From contig NZ_QURB01000008.1 in NCBI RefSeq assembly GCF_003402975.1, forward strand, positions 141,830 through 205,829: DNA of 64,000 nt, written 5' to 3'. Numbering within the stretch: position 1 is the first letter of the stretch; each line of letters opens with the position of its first letter. Under the pieces are notes generated by a model. It ran no database searches, had not been told where the DNA came from, and saw only the letters and a list, made by a program, of their open reading frames with translations. This document shows, in pieces, positions 9,694-19,348 of this stretch. Both the position numbers and the translations under genes were made by a program. The DNA is from Brumimicrobium aurantiacum. GTDB taxonomy: Bacteria; Bacteroidota; Bacteroidia; Flavobacteriales_D; Crocinitomicaceae.

Positions 9694-10401
9694 TTAAAAT
9701 TCCTGTACTTCAAAGGGATTGAAATTCCCCAATGATTCTACTTCTTTAATTGTGTTTTTCTCAACACGTAAGACACGACCAGGATATTTTTCCACCAATC
9801 CCATATCGTGAGTGGCCATTAGCATTGCTGTTCCTTCATTGGCAATAGCATGCAATAAATTCATAATGGCTCCAGAAGTTTCAGGGTCTAAATTTCCTGT
9901 TGGCTCATCTGCAAGAATTAACTTTGGATTATTGAGCAACGCTCTGGCAATCGAAACCCTTTGTTGCTCACCTCCTGAAAGCTCGTGTGGCATTTTGTAG
10001 GCTTTCTCTTCAATTCCTACCATTTTTAACACTTCTAATCCGCGTTGTTCCATCACTGATTTCTTTTTCCAACCAGTGGCTTTCATTACGAAAAATAAGT
10101 TTTTCATTACAGAACGATCTGTGAGCAATTGAAAATCTTGAAATACGATGCCTATTTTTCTTCTCAATAAAGGAATTTCTCTTTTTCGAAGTTTATTTAA
10201 ATCGTATCCTACAACTTCCCCTTGACCGTCAGCCAAACCTAAATCGGCATAAAGCGTTTTGAGGAAACTACTCTTTCCAGATCCTGTTTTACCAATTAAG
10301 TAAACAAATTCCTTCGAAGAAATAGTTACATTGATATCTTGTAAAACAGTTACTTTTTTCTGTTCAACCCTTCCTTGATTTATATCGATTACCTTCTCCA
10401 C
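9694..10401 (-). CDS. ftsE: Cell-division ATP-binding protein FtsE-like
   Basis: A 235-residue ABC ATPase. Walker A is GKTGSGKS (37-44), the signature is LSGGEQQR, Walker B is LILADEPTGNLDP, and the switch is ATHDM. The LADEPTGNLD form and overall length match FtsE/LolD-type ATPases; FtsE is favoured by sequence feel and by the solitary location usual in Flavobacteriia. It would pair with an FtsX permease encoded elsewhere to control peptidoglycan hydrolases. The start is GTG at 10401. Confidence 0.82.
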   Translation of the reverse strand: MEKVIDINQGRVEQKKVTVLQDINVTISSKEFVYLIGKTGSGKSSFLKTLYADLGLADGQGEVVGYDLNKLRKREIPLLRRKIGIVFQDFQLLTDRSVMKNLFFVMKATGWKKKSVMEQRGLEVLKMVGIEEKAYKMPHELSGGEQQRVSIARALLNNPKLILADEPTGNLDPETSGAIMNLLHAIANEGTAMLMATHDMGLVEKYPGRVLRVEKNTIKEVESLGNFNPFEVQEF

Positions 10402-10567
10402 AGTCGTTAATTTTTACAAATATCAACAAAATAATACAAGAATTATATTGATATAAATAACAATCTTAACAGATTTGCGTTTAAAACTTTTCAGGGCCCT
10501 CATAATTGCAATGCCAATACTCCCTATTTTTATAAGTTAAAGTAAATGTATTTATTAAAGTCGTAAG

Positions 10568-13500
10568 ATGATTACAACACGTGGTTTTATTTTTCTCGTT
10601 TTTACCTTAATCTCAACTCTTGGTTGGGGTCAATCCACCAAAGAATATAGTGGAGAGTATGCCGATTTTTACAGGGCTGAAGAATTGTTTGAAAAAGAAC
10701 AATACAGTGCTGCAAGGGAAGTTTTTTCGACTTTTCTAAAGGATTTTGAAGACACCCAAGATCCACAGTACATCAAGGCAAAATACTATGTCGGTCTTTC
10801 AGCATTGGAATTATATAATACTGATGCAGTGAAAATTTTAATGGAATTCAACAATGAATATCCTGAAAGTATTTATAAAAACGATATTTTCTTCAAAATA
10901 GGAGAACACTTTTATCAGCGTAAAAAATATAAAGATGCACGCGAATGGTTAGATAAAACAGACCCAACTGCTATTGATACAGCATTGTTAACAGCTTATA
11001 GATTCAAGTTAGGATATTCAAACTTTCAATTGGAGGATTACAGTGCCGCGCGTAATGAATTTTTTGATATAAAAGACGGTAATTCAAACTACAGTGCGCC
11101 TGCTTTGTACTATTATTCGCACATTGCCTACATGAATAAAACCTATCAAGAAGCCTTGGATGGATTTTTGAAATTAAGAGAAAACCCAACTTTTAAGGAT
11201 GAGGTTTCATATTATCTAACTCAAATATATTATCTACTTGGAGATTTTGACAAAGTAACAGAGTTTGCGCCAGATTTCTCAGCAGAAGAAAATGGAATCG
11301 AAAATAATTCTGCAGAAATGAATCTTTTGATTGGTGATGCTTACTATAAAATTGGAAAGTTTGATGAAGCGGTTGCTTACCTAGAAGACTATAGTAATCG
11401 TAAGCAAATGACCCGAGATCAAAGTTATGCTTTGGCGTATGCTTATTTTAGAAGTAAAAGTTATGATCAGGCCATTCGCATGTTTGACCGCGTGTCGAGA
11501 ACAGAAGATAAATTAGGACAAACTTCGTTTTACCATATTGCAGAATCTTACCTTAAAAAGGAGGAACTAAATTATGCAAGAACTGCTTTTAAGTCGGCTG
11601 CAAACTTGGATTTTGACCCAGTTGTTCAAGAAGATGCTTTATATAACTATGCCGTTTTATCTTATAAGTTAGATTACAATCCTTACAATGAAGCCATCAA
11701 AGCTTTTGAATTGTTTCTAAAAGAATTTCCAAATTCAGAACGCAAAGATGATGTGTATAGTTACTTGGTAAATGTCTATTCAAGTACGAAGAATTATGAA
11801 GAAGCTTTGAAATCATTGGACAGAATACCTGTATTGAATATCAAATTAAAAACCGCTTATCAAGTTGTTTCTTATAATATGGGAATTGAGAAGTATGAAA
11901 GAGGGAATTACCAAGAAAGTATAGACGCCTTGCAAGGAGTTTCTCGCTATGATATTGACCCGATGATTACTGGTAAAGCTAAGTTTTGGGAAGCTGATGC
12001 ACATTACATGTTACAGCAATTTCCAACAGCAATTACTGAATTCAGGGAGTTCTTGAATGTTCCTGGAATGAATGATGTTGAATTGAAACAAGCTGCTTAT
12101 TACAATATAGCCTATGCTTATTTTATGCAAGAAGATTGGACCCAAGCGATACAAGCTTTTAGGACTTTTACACAGTTGAATGACATTCAGAATGAGACTA
12201 AATTGGCAGATGCTTACGCTAGAATTGGGGATTGTTATTATACTAAAGCTGTACCAGATTTTCAAAAATCAGCATTGAATTACGAAAAAGCCTTGAGCTA
12301 TGATATCCCTAAAAAGGATCAATACTTATATTCGTTATCTAAGGTATATAAGTTAATCCCAGGAAAAAGAGATGCTCAAATTTCTACACTGAATAGAATT
12401 TTAAATGATTACCCTAAATCATCCTATGTTATTCCAGCGAAGTTTGATATCGCAATGAGTTATAAAAACAAAGGAGAATACAATGAATCATTAACCAACT
12501 TCTTGAATATTACAAAAGAATATCCGAATAACATCTTGGTAAAGGATGCTTTGATAGAAATTGCTGACATTAAGTTTAAGCAACAGCAGTATCAAGATTC
12601 AGAAAGTTTCTTTAGAAGAGTCTTGAATGAATATACATTAGATGACGAAACTTGTAAAAGAGCAACACAAGGAATTGTTGATGTTTACCGTGCAACACGT
12701 CGTCAGGATGAGATTGTGAGTCTAGGAAAAGAATATGCATGTGCTGAGATTTCTGAAGATGATGAAGAGATTTTCTTTTATGAAACGGCAAGTGAGTTGT
12801 ATGTCAACGAAGAATACGATGAAGCCATTCCAGAATTGAAAAAGTATTTGAATCGTTATCCAAATGGACGTTTTTCTGTTCAATTGTTGAGTTATTTAGG
12901 GGATATTTATTACCAACGTGGAGAGAAAGAATTGGCCATTACTTATTATGAGAATATTATTAATCGACCAAATTCTGCATATACGGAAGAGGCACTTGTG
13001 AGAACCTCAAAACTATTGTATAATAGTGAACAGTACAGTCGTGCACTACCGCATTATGAGAAGTTAGAAAATTTAGCTTCACAACCGCAAATTGTATTCA
13101 ATACGCGTGTTGGATTAATGAGAACCAATTACATTCTAGAAAATTATGATGAGGCAGCATATTCTGCAAATAAAGTGCTTCAAGATGAATTGTTGGATGA
13201 TGAAACCATCAAGATTGAAGGGAATTACATTGCTGGAATGTCTTATTTTGAAATAGAAGAATACCAGAAGTCTCTAACTTTTCTTCGATGGACGGCAGAC
13301 AACACAGGAAAGGTGAGAGGAACTGAAGCACTTTATACTTTAACTTTCGCCAATTATCAACTTGAGAACTACGAAAAGGCAGAGCAATTACACAATGAAT
13401 TGTTACAGCGTAAACCAGCTTATGACTTTTGGATTGCCAAATCATTAATCCTTCAGTCGAGAGTGTTTATGATGAAAGATGATTTATTCCAAGCTGAAAA

Positions 13501-13663
13501 AACAATTGATTTGGTGATTAGCAATTACCCAAACAAGGAAGATGGTGTGATTCAAGAGGCGGAGAAAGTAAAAGCTGAACTGATGCAATTGAAAGATACA
13601 CCAGACGATTTTGAAGACGATACAAACCGAATGATAGACATTAATAATGAAGACAATGAATAA
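10568..13663 (+). CDS. Large exported TPR-repeat protein
   Basis: A 1031-residue protein with a signal peptide (residues about 1-21, ending GWGQ), then tetratricopeptide-type helical repeats almost to the C terminus, with recurrent patterns such as ALAYAYFRSKSYDQAI and YYNIAYAYFMQEDWTQAI. The end is acidic. TPR scaffolds bind other proteins. The following beta-barrel gene overlaps its 3' end, so the pair probably acts together at the outer membrane. Such pairs are widespread in Bacteroidota, but I know of no fixed function. Confidence 0.88.
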   Translation: MITTRGFIFLVFTLISTLGWGQSTKEYSGEYADFYRAEELFEKEQYSAAREVFSTFLKDFEDTQDPQYIKAKYYVGLSALELYNTDAVKILMEFNNEYPESIYKNDIFFKIGEHFYQRKKYKDAREWLDKTDPTAIDTALLTAYRFKLGYSNFQLEDYSAARNEFFDIKDGNSNYSAPALYYYSHIAYMNKTYQEALDGFLKLRENPTFKDEVSYYLTQIYYLLGDFDKVTEFAPDFSAEENGIENNSAEMNLLIGDAYYKIGKFDEAVAYLEDYSNRKQMTRDQSYALAYAYFRSKSYDQAIRMFDRVSRTEDKLGQTSFYHIAESYLKKEELNYARTAFKSAANLDFDPVVQEDALYNYAVLSYKLDYNPYNEAIKAFELFLKEFPNSERKDDVYSYLVNVYSSTKNYEEALKSLDRIPVLNIKLKTAYQVVSYNMGIEKYERGNYQESIDALQGVSRYDIDPMITGKAKFWEADAHYMLQQFPTAITEFREFLNVPGMNDVELKQAAYYNIAYAYFMQEDWTQAIQAFRTFTQLNDIQNETKLADAYARIGDCYYTKAVPDFQKSALNYEKALSYDIPKKDQYLYSLSKVYKLIPGKRDAQISTLNRILNDYPKSSYVIPAKFDIAMSYKNKGEYNESLTNFLNITKEYPNNILVKDALIEIADIKFKQQQYQDSESFFRRVLNEYTLDDETCKRATQGIVDVYRATRRQDEIVSLGKEYACAEISEDDEEIFFYETASELYVNEEYDEAIPELKKYLNRYPNGRFSVQLLSYLGDIYYQRGEKELAITYYENIINRPNSAYTEEALVRTSKLLYNSEQYSRALPHYEKLENLASQPQIVFNTRVGLMRTNYILENYDEAAYSANKVLQDELLDDETIKIEGNYIAGMSYFEIEEYQKSLTFLRWTADNTGKVRGTEALYTLTFANYQLENYEKAEQLHNELLQRKPAYDFWIAKSLILQSRVFMMKDDLFQAEKTIDLVISNYPNKEDGVIQEAEKVKAELMQLKDTPDDFEDDTNRMIDINNEDNE

Positions 13664-15380
13664 ACATATAATTATCTTTTTAAGTATATTTTCTACTTTG
13701 TCATTGGCTTTTGGTCAAAACGAAGGTGATGTGAATATCGTTACAGATTCGGATCGATCTATCGCTCCAGCATATCGTATTTATTTGCGACCAAAAATGA
13801 TTGATACAGCAATTACTTCTTCTGTGATTGAATATCCATTATTGGTGTTAAAAGAGGAAACATCTTTTGAAGTCGAAGGAATTGAGCCTGCGAATATTCG
13901 TCATAGAGCACAACTTTCACAGTTGTACAATGGATATGCAAAACTAGGTGCTGGAAGTTTGTTGAGAGGATTGGGAGAGGTTTATTATAATTCAACACGT
14001 TCAAGAAGATTTAATTGGGGAGTGCATGCTTTACATCATTCTGAATGGGGAGAATTGTCTGACTATGCTCCCTCAATGTATGACAATACTCAGGTGAAAG
14101 CCTTTGGTAAAATTGAAGAAAGCCGTTTTTCTTATGGTGGAGGAGCACATTATAGAAATCAAGGTTTACATTATTATGGTTTCCAAAATCCAGAAGCAGA
14201 TCGCGACAGTATAAAACAACGTTACCAATCATTTGGTTTCAATGCATTTTATGATTCGCACAAAAAAGATTCTGCAACTTTAAATTATAGAATAGGTTTA
14301 GAATATGATAATTTCTCAGATCGTAAACCAGAAGCTGACAGTTTAAGTGACTGGAGAGGAATGGAAAATTATGTTGGCTTAAAAACAAGCTGGCAATACA
14401 ATACCAGTTCTAATGTTTTGTTGTCAAACCTTCGTGCTGATTTAGATGTAAGTTGGAATGGATTTAGTTATGGTGTAACGGGCGATTCGCTTTCACCTTA
14501 TGATGCTGGATTCACATCAAACAATACTGTTATTCAATTACGTCCATTAACGAGTTTTTATGGATTAAACGAAAAAGTTCAGTTCAAGATTGGAGGGGAG
14601 TTCGCATTAGATATTCACGATGAAACCAATGCAAGTTTATATCCAATTGCTGAAGCAAGATACTCTTTATTCGATGATATGTTTATCCCTTATGCAGGTA
14701 TAGAAGGTGGGTTAAAACAACAACGATTTGCTTTGTTGGCTGAAGAAAATGAATTTATCGGTTCAAATAATCCACTGTTAAACGAAAGTGTCTATAAATT
14801 TCATTTCGGAATTAAAGGAACATTAACTTCGAGAATTAGTTTTAATGCAAACGTGTCATTTGAAAATTGGAGAAATCATGCGCTATTTATCAATGATACT
14901 ATTCATTCGTCAGGAAATCAGTTTAGGGTGGCGTACGATACGGTTTCTGTAACCACAATTTCAGGAAGTATTTCTTATCAACAAAGTGAAAAGTTGAAGA
15001 TTGATGTAATTGGTAAGTTCAATACTTATGCAGCCAATAATAATCCTTATGCGTGGAACTTGCCACAATTGGAGTTAATCACAAGAGGTAAATACAATAT
15101 TGCAGATAAATTAATTGCAAACCTTGATTTCTCTTTAGAAACAGGAAGAAAAGCACAAGTTTTTGATCCAACAATAGAGGGTGCTGAACTTGAAGATGGT
15201 GTTTATTACCGTGATTTGGGAGTAATTGCTGATGTGAATTTGGGAGCTGAATTTAGATACACCAAACGTTTATCAATTTTTGCAAACTTCAATAATATTG
15301 CAGCGCAAAATTATCAACGTTGGAATGGTTACCCAGTAAATGCATTTCAATTTATGGCCGGATTGACATTTAGATTTTAA
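13647..15380 (+). CDS. TonB-receptor-like outer-membrane beta-barrel protein
   Basis: A 577-residue protein with a signal peptide (ending LAFGQ near residue 24) and many alternating aromatic/polar strands typical of a beta-barrel. It ends in GLTFRF, a classic outer-membrane C-terminal aromatic. It lacks a recognisable N-terminal TonB plug. It overlaps the TPR gene by 17 bases (ATG at 13647; a second ATG at 13656 also overlaps), indicating translational coupling. It may form a complex with the TPR protein. Confidence 0.82.
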   Translation: MKTMNKHIIIFLSIFSTLSLAFGQNEGDVNIVTDSDRSIAPAYRIYLRPKMIDTAITSSVIEYPLLVLKEETSFEVEGIEPANIRHRAQLSQLYNGYAKLGAGSLLRGLGEVYYNSTRSRRFNWGVHALHHSEWGELSDYAPSMYDNTQVKAFGKIEESRFSYGGGAHYRNQGLHYYGFQNPEADRDSIKQRYQSFGFNAFYDSHKKDSATLNYRIGLEYDNFSDRKPEADSLSDWRGMENYVGLKTSWQYNTSSNVLLSNLRADLDVSWNGFSYGVTGDSLSPYDAGFTSNNTVIQLRPLTSFYGLNEKVQFKIGGEFALDIHDETNASLYPIAEARYSLFDDMFIPYAGIEGGLKQQRFALLAEENEFIGSNNPLLNESVYKFHFGIKGTLTSRISFNANVSFENWRNHALFINDTIHSSGNQFRVAYDTVSVTTISGSISYQQSEKLKIDVIGKFNTYAANNNPYAWNLPQLELITRGKYNIADKLIANLDFSLETGRKAQVFDPTIEGAELEDGVYYRDLGVIADVNLGAEFRYTKRLSIFANFNNIAAQNYQRWNGYPVNAFQFMAGLTFRF

Positions 15381-15439
15381 GAGGATTAAGCGAAATTAAT
15401 TATCGCTGTTGAAGTTTGTAATTTATTCTATATAATTTT

Positions 15440-16216
15440 ATGTGTCTAATCACATTTGCGTATAATGTTTCGGAGGAGTATCCTTTAATCCTTATTGCGA
15501 ATCGTGATGAGTTTTATCAGCGCGCAACTGTACCTGCACATTTTTGGAAAGAAGAAAATGAAACATATATTCTTGCCGGTAAAGATTTACAAGGTGGTGG
15601 AACTTGGCTAGGCGTTAGTAAAAAAGGAAAATGGGCAGCGTTAACCAATTATCGGGATCTTGAAAACATTAAAGAAGACGCACCTACCCGTGGGAAATTG
15701 ATTCCTGATTTTTTAAACTCCAGTGATACATGTGAAGCGTATTTGTTACAACTTCAAGCGGAAGCAGGTCAATACAATGGCTTTAATTTGTTACTTGGCG
15801 ATGCGACGGGAGTGTATCATTTTTCTAATCATACGAATGAAATTACTAAAATAGAAGCTGGATTTCATGGAGTGAGTAATGCTGTACTTAATACACCTTG
15901 GCCAAAATTAACAGCGCTTAAAAGTCGATTCGCAACGAAAGTTCAAAATGATGAACTCAATAAAAATGTGCTGTTTTCTATGTTGAATAATCAAGATCAA
16001 GCCGAAACTCATGAGCTTCCAGAAACAGGATTATCCGAAGAACTGGAAAAAGCCATGTCTTCAATTTTTATTGATACACCAAACTATGGAACACGATGTT
16101 CTACTTTGCTTTTTATTGCTAAAGATGGGAGAGTGAGATTTGTTGAAAGAACATATGATTCAAAAAATCACGACATTTTTAAAGATGAGGTTTTTGAATT
16201 TGATACAATCTCCTAA
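15440..16216 (+). CDS. NRDE family protein (TANGO2-like)
   Basis: A 258-residue protein starting MCLITFAY with the family motif NRDE at residues 21-24 and further conserved blocks GGTWLGVS, LTNYR and GVSNAVL. Cys2 is placed as an N-terminal nucleophile as in Ntn-type hydrolases. Human TANGO2 belongs to this family and has been linked to haem or lipid handling; the bacterial role is not settled. The length matches the family. Confidence 0.92.
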   Translation: MCLITFAYNVSEEYPLILIANRDEFYQRATVPAHFWKEENETYILAGKDLQGGGTWLGVSKKGKWAALTNYRDLENIKEDAPTRGKLIPDFLNSSDTCEAYLLQLQAEAGQYNGFNLLLGDATGVYHFSNHTNEITKIEAGFHGVSNAVLNTPWPKLTALKSRFATKVQNDELNKNVLFSMLNNQDQAETHELPETGLSEELEKAMSSIFIDTPNYGTRCSTLLFIAKDGRVRFVERTYDSKNHDIFKDEVFEFDTIS

Positions 16217-16335
16217 GATTATTTCTTTCGCCTTGAAATCCTGTGTTTTAAAGCTGTTTTATCAAGAAATTTATTTAAATTTAAAATTCTAACGAAGCGA
16301 AAAACAATGTTTAAACATATTTTAAGTTTAAAGTG

Positions 16336-16367
16336 TTTTGTACATATCATAAGTAAGTGTACTTTTG
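16336..16367 (+). promoter_or_regulatory. Bacteroidota-type promoter of dxs
   Basis: A -33 TTTTG at 16336-16340 and a -7 TACTTTTG at 16360-16367 are separated by 19 bases. This fits TTG-N19/20-TAnnTTTG and lies 19 bases before the dxs ATG. Confidence 0.65.
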
Positions 16368-16386
16368 TAATAACACATTTTAGATC

Positions 16387-18351
16387 ATGGCGAAATTTAA
16401 CCCGGGTACCCTCTTAAAAGACATCAATAATCCTGCTGACTTACGTAAGTTAACAGAGGAGCAATTGCCTCAAGTTTCTGAGGAAGTGCGTCAATATATG
16501 ATTGATGTTTTATCTGAAATTGGAAATTCACACTTCGGCGCAAGTCTTGGAGTTGTGGAATTGACAGTAGCTTTACATTATGTTTTTGATACTCCAAACG
16601 ATCAATTGGTTTGGGATGTTGGTCATCAAGCCTACGGACATAAGATATTGACTGGGAGAAGAGATGCTTTTCCAACGAATCGTACCCGAGGAGGAATAAG
16701 TGGTTTCCCAAAAAGAAGTGAAAGCGAATATGATACTTTTGGAGTTGGACATTCATCAACTTCAATTTCTGGGGCTCTAGGAATGGCTGTTGCGAATCGT
16801 TACAAAGGACTTCCTGAGCGCCAACACATCGCTGTAATAGGTGATGGTGCAATGACAGCTGGTTTGGCTTTCGAAGGAATGAACCATGCCGGTTTTGAAA
16901 AAGACGCTAACTTATTGGTGATTCTCAATGACAACTGTATGTCCATCGATCCAAATGTTGGAGCTTTAAGAGACTATTTAACTGATATTACCACTTCACA
17001 TACCTACAATAAAGTGAAAGATGAAGTCTGGACCATGTTGGAAAAGATTTCAAAATTTGGACCTGACGCACGTTCTGTTGTGAGTAAAGTTTCAACCGCT
17101 TTAAAAGGAAGTTTGTTGAAACAAAGTAACATGTTCGAATCGTTGAATTTTCGTTATTTCGGACCAGTAGATGGTCATGATGTAATTGGATTAGCGAAAG
17201 TGTTAGAAGATTTAAAAGATATTCCTGGACCTAAAATTTTACATTGTTTGACCAAAAAAGGGAAAGGATTCAAATATTCTGAGGAAGGAAATCCAACACA
17301 GTGGCACGCACCAGGAGTTTTCAATAAAGAAACGGGTGAAATTGTCAAAATTGTACCGAGTTCTCCTCAACCACCAAAATACCAAGAAGTTTTTGGTCAT
17401 ACCATCGTAGAATTAGCAGAAAAGAATGAGAAAATCATGGGAATTACTCCTGCGATGCCTTCTGGTTCTTCGTTGAATATTATGATGAAAGCAATGCCAG
17501 ATCGTTCTTTCGATGTGGGAATTGCAGAACAACATGCTGTAACATTTTCTGCTGGATTGGCTACTCAAGGATTGGTGCCTTTCTGTAATATTTATTCTTC
17601 TTTCATGCAGCGTGCCTACGATCAAGTGATTCATGATGTGGCATTGCAAAACCTAAATGTTGTTTTCTGTTTAGACCGTGCAGGATTTGCTGGTGCTGAT
17701 GGAGCAACGCATCATGGAGCTTACGATATCGCTTATATGCGTAGTATTCCAAATATGATTGTTGCCGCTCCTATGAATGAAGCGGAATTGAGAAACATGA
17801 TGTTTACAGCGCAGCAAGACAATATGGGACCATTCAGTATTCGTTATCCTAGAGGCAAAGGAGTTATGACAGAATGGAAAACAGTGATGAAACCTATTAA
17901 AGTTGGAACTGGACGAAAAGTTACCAATGGTGAAGATGTAGCCATTTTGTCTATTGGTCACCCTGGAAATTTTGCCCAAGAAGCAATCAAAGAACTTGAA
18001 GGAATGGGTGCTTCAGTGGCACATTACGATATGCGATTTGTGAAACCACTAGACGAAAGTTTATTGCATGAAATATTCTCTAAATTCGATAAAGTAATCA
18101 CGCTTGAAGACGGTTGTTTGATGGGCGGAATGGGAAGTGCAATTCTTGAATTTATGGTTGATCAAGGATATACTTCTAAAGTGAAGAGGCTTGGAATTCC
18201 TGATGAATATATTCACCACGGTACACAGCAAGAGCTTTATGCAGATGTTGGTTTCGATGTTAAAGGCATTATCAAAACAGTGTTGTCTATGTTGCCAGAA
18301 TTGAAAGCTTCATTGAGCTCGGAAGAAAAAGTGAAGTACTCTGTTGGATAG
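16387..18351 (+). CDS. dxs: 1-deoxy-D-xylulose-5-phosphate synthase
   Basis: A 654-residue thiamine-diphosphate enzyme that condenses pyruvate and glyceraldehyde-3-P, the first step of the MEP isoprenoid pathway. The transketolase-like N-terminal half has GHQAYGHK (79-86), HSS at 122 and the ThDP motif GDGAMT (152-157) with NDN (181-183). The pyrimidine-binding and C-terminal domains include DRAGFAGADG and YPRGKG. It is full length with an upstream promoter match. Confidence 0.96.
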   Translation: MAKFNPGTLLKDINNPADLRKLTEEQLPQVSEEVRQYMIDVLSEIGNSHFGASLGVVELTVALHYVFDTPNDQLVWDVGHQAYGHKILTGRRDAFPTNRTRGGISGFPKRSESEYDTFGVGHSSTSISGALGMAVANRYKGLPERQHIAVIGDGAMTAGLAFEGMNHAGFEKDANLLVILNDNCMSIDPNVGALRDYLTDITTSHTYNKVKDEVWTMLEKISKFGPDARSVVSKVSTALKGSLLKQSNMFESLNFRYFGPVDGHDVIGLAKVLEDLKDIPGPKILHCLTKKGKGFKYSEEGNPTQWHAPGVFNKETGEIVKIVPSSPQPPKYQEVFGHTIVELAEKNEKIMGITPAMPSGSSLNIMMKAMPDRSFDVGIAEQHAVTFSAGLATQGLVPFCNIYSSFMQRAYDQVIHDVALQNLNVVFCLDRAGFAGADGATHHGAYDIAYMRSIPNMIVAAPMNEAELRNMMFTAQQDNMGPFSIRYPRGKGVMTEWKTVMKPIKVGTGRKVTNGEDVAILSIGHPGNFAQEAIKELEGMGASVAHYDMRFVKPLDESLLHEIFSKFDKVITLEDGCLMGGMGSAILEFMVDQGYTSKVKRLGIPDEYIHHGTQQELYADVGFDVKGIIKTVLSMLPELKASLSSEEKVKYSVG

Positions 18352-18444
18352 TTTTAATTGAGTAATTACGAATGGGGAATGGAGAATTACGAATTAGGTT
18401 ATCATACTTCATCGCAGTCGCCTTTTAGGTATATATAATCGGTG

Positions 18445-18837
18445 ATGGGTAAAATAGATAAGAAAAAATTCGAATTCTTCAAAGCACCAATAATGGCCTT
18501 GGAATATATAATGCGTAGTCTTTCTTGGAATTCAATACATCAAGGACGAGCAAAATACGGATTGATCTTTTTCTTGCCTTTCGTTCCAATTTTCATTTAT
18601 GTAAATAATTTGGAGGATAGTTCAATCATCATTTATGCTTTTGTATATTTTATTTTCTATTTGATTTTAACGATTATTGTCGGAACTCAAATCCGTAAAA
18701 TAGCCAGACAATGGCCTGACAAAGAATATAAAAAGCTAACTTCTGATCAAGTAACTTTTCCTTTTATTCTGTTATTATTGGTCAATGCAGCGCTGCATTT
18801 CACGATTTATTATGTGGTTTTGAATGGTTTTTTATAA
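18445..18837 (+). CDS. Small integral membrane protein, unknown function
   Basis: A 130-residue protein with three hydrophobic segments (about residues 38-54, 62-82, 106-128) and a charged linker containing RQWPDKEYKK. I do not recognise a family. The ATG at 18445 is preferred to the in-frame GTG three bases earlier. It stands alone 90 bases after dxs. Confidence 0.6.
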   Translation: MGKIDKKKFEFFKAPIMALEYIMRSLSWNSIHQGRAKYGLIFFLPFVPIFIYVNNLEDSSIIIYAFVYFIFYLILTIIVGTQIRKIARQWPDKEYKKLTSDQVTFPFILLLLVNAALHFTIYYVVLNGFL

Positions 18838-18903
18838 CGCAACTAGAATTAGATTTCTCAATGCAAGCATTTTCGAAATGACATTCATTTTTTGATTTAG
18901 TGG

Positions 18904-18946
18904 CGAAAGAGGCTGTTTCAAGCTTTGCTTGAAACAGCCTCTTTCG
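18904..18946. terminator. Perfect 20-bp hairpin, possible bidirectional terminator
   Basis: The left arm 18904-18923 and right arm 18927-18946 are exact reverse complements with a TTT loop. It lies between two convergent genes. There is no clear T-tract directly after either arm, so it may stabilise 3' ends or be a palindromic repeat rather than a classical terminator. Confidence 0.55.
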
Positions 18947-19094
18947 ATGTTCTACTCATATGACTTGTCATTTCGATCATTGTGTGAAATCTTTGATTTT
19001 ACTCGATGGAGAAATCTGTTTTAGGAAAATCGTGATTAGAAAAGGAATTCTTTTTAGTTGACCAAGTCGTGGTCTACAATATAAGTGCTTCTGC

Positions 19095-19258
19095 CTTCTT
19101 TCCTTTGCGTAACTCTGCGAATCTTTGCGAAACTCAGCGTAAGTTATAATGAATAAACACCCTATAGACCTTTGTGACTCCTCCATGATCTCTGTGTTAG
19201 AAAAAATCTTTTCCTCTCTGCGTATCTCTGCGAATCTTCGAGGAACTTTGCGTAAACC
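19095..19258. repeat. Degenerate CTTTGCG/CTCTGCG repeat blocks
   Basis: Two blocks, about 19095-19143 and 19215-19256, are built from variants of CTTTGCG, CTCTGCGAATCTT and GAAACTCAGCG. Similar low-complexity blocks recur between genes in many Bacteroidota. No coding frame fits. Confidence 0.5.
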
Positions 19259-19348
19259 TAACGAAGAGTATCTTTCTTTCCCTTTGGGTTAAAACTAAAT
19301 CTCAATAGTATTACATGCCTAAAGCAAACCGCCTAAAGCCTACAGCTA

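Larger units (their letters stand above)
18838..19348. other. Noncoding gap with hairpin and degenerate repeats
   Basis: 511 bases between convergent genes. It holds a perfect 20-bp hairpin (18904-18946) and two degenerate blocks of the CTTTGCG/CTCTGCG type. No gene is credible here. Confidence 0.6.

Noticed and set aside
10568..15380. A T9SS Por gene pair
   Set aside because: The TPR protein plus barrel recalls Por proteins, but neither shows the PorP/SprF or PorW-type motifs I would expect.
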